From assembly GCA_021812265.1 (NCBI GenBank), contig JAKAOI010000161.1, positions 1 to 5,966 on the forward strand: DNA of 5,966 nucleotides. The letters run 5' to 3'. The stretch comes from Chloroflexota bacterium (GTDB lineage: Bacteria; Chloroflexota; Ktedonobacteria; Ktedonobacterales; JACDGC01). The position numbers and the translations under genes are program-made. Positions 5,858 through 5,966 of this stretch are shown here, piece after piece (within the stretch, counting starts at the first letter, position 1; each line of letters starts with the position of its first letter). The notes beneath the pieces were generated by a model. The model was not told the origin of the DNA. It saw only the letters and a list, made by a program, of their open reading frames with translations, and did no database searches.

Positions 5858-5966
5858 ATGCGTTATATTGTTAAGGAAAAAATATTTCACATCACAGAAG
5901 ATTCTGTTATCAGCGATGAGGCCGGAAATCCTCATTTTAATGTAAAGGGCTCGTTTTTCAGCATTC
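5858..5966 (+). CDS. LURP-one-related / YxjI-like protein, N-terminal fragment
   Basis: The first 36 codons run off the right edge. The start MRYIVKEKIFHITEDSVISD, then EAGNPHFNVKGSFFSI, matches the usual beginning of the YxjI/LURP-one family (M-R-Y-x-I/V-K-x-K-x-F, D-E-x-G-N-P, F-x-V-x-G-x-F-x-S). These are Tubby-C-like beta-barrel proteins related to phospholipid scramblases, and their bacterial function is poorly defined. The start at 5858 is the only ATG after the in-frame stop at 5843-5845. The ribosome binding site is weak: no good purine run lies 5-12 nt upstream. The gene lies beyond the terminator, so it is probably not part of the redox operon, although no promoter was recognised for it. 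The family call rests on a short fragment. Confidence 0.8.
   Translation, partial: MRYIVKEKIFHITEDSVISDEAGNPHFNVKGSFFSI

Noticed and set aside
5598..5945. 115-codon open frame on the + strand past the end of the GltD fusion
   Set aside because: It begins inside the GltD fusion in another frame, runs through the terminator and over the LURP-one-like gene, and its composition looks non-coding.

Overview
The window is bacterial DNA of roughly balanced base composition. It holds one complete four-gene operon on the + strand, flanked by two partial genes that run off the edges. Shine-Dalgarno sites are clear, genes are closely packed, and no RNA gene, insertion sequence or CRISPR array is visible. 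The high density of low-potential Fe-S and flavin modules suggests an anaerobe. The YxjI/LURP-one-type gene at the right edge is compatible with Bacillota, but I cannot fix the taxon from this sequence.

Layout: 1-324 (- strand) is the N-terminal part of a PLP-dependent cysteine synthase/cystathionine beta-synthase. 325-665 is a divergent regulatory region with an extended -10 promoter facing the operon and a weaker one facing the cysteine gene. 666-1214 is nuoB. 1219-1902 is a chimeric protein: the first half of NuoI joined to the helical N-terminal domain of NuoE. 1895-3172 is a NuoF-like FMN/[4Fe-4S] subunit. 3173-3253 is a strongly palindromic gap. 3254-5677 encodes an 807-residue protein: a NuoG-type [2Fe-2S] head, a GltD-type FAD/NAD(P)H module and a ferredoxin tail. 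5694-5734 is a probable intrinsic terminator. 5858-5966 is the start of a LURP-one/YxjI-like gene.

The operon looks like a rebuilt complex I electron-input arm. It has a NuoF-like nucleotide site (FMN), a GltD-like nucleotide site (FAD), an Fe-S chain, and NuoB with all four ligands of cluster N2. It lacks NuoC, NuoD and every membrane subunit within its boundaries. The most notable feature is that NuoI appears to be split. Its first CxxCxxCxxxCP motif lies in the second gene and its second motif (CIFCGDCVEVCP, followed by the NuoI-like FELS..NR) lies at the C-terminus of the fourth gene. The two halves could reassemble in trans to bridge the flavin modules to NuoB. The NuoE [2Fe-2S] thioredoxin-like domain is absent. 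The arrangement suggests a soluble or peripheral NADH/NADPH-linked oxidoreductase, possibly bifurcating or transhydrogenating, that delivers electrons through NuoB to an unseen partner. That function is inference; the domain calls are read from the sequence.
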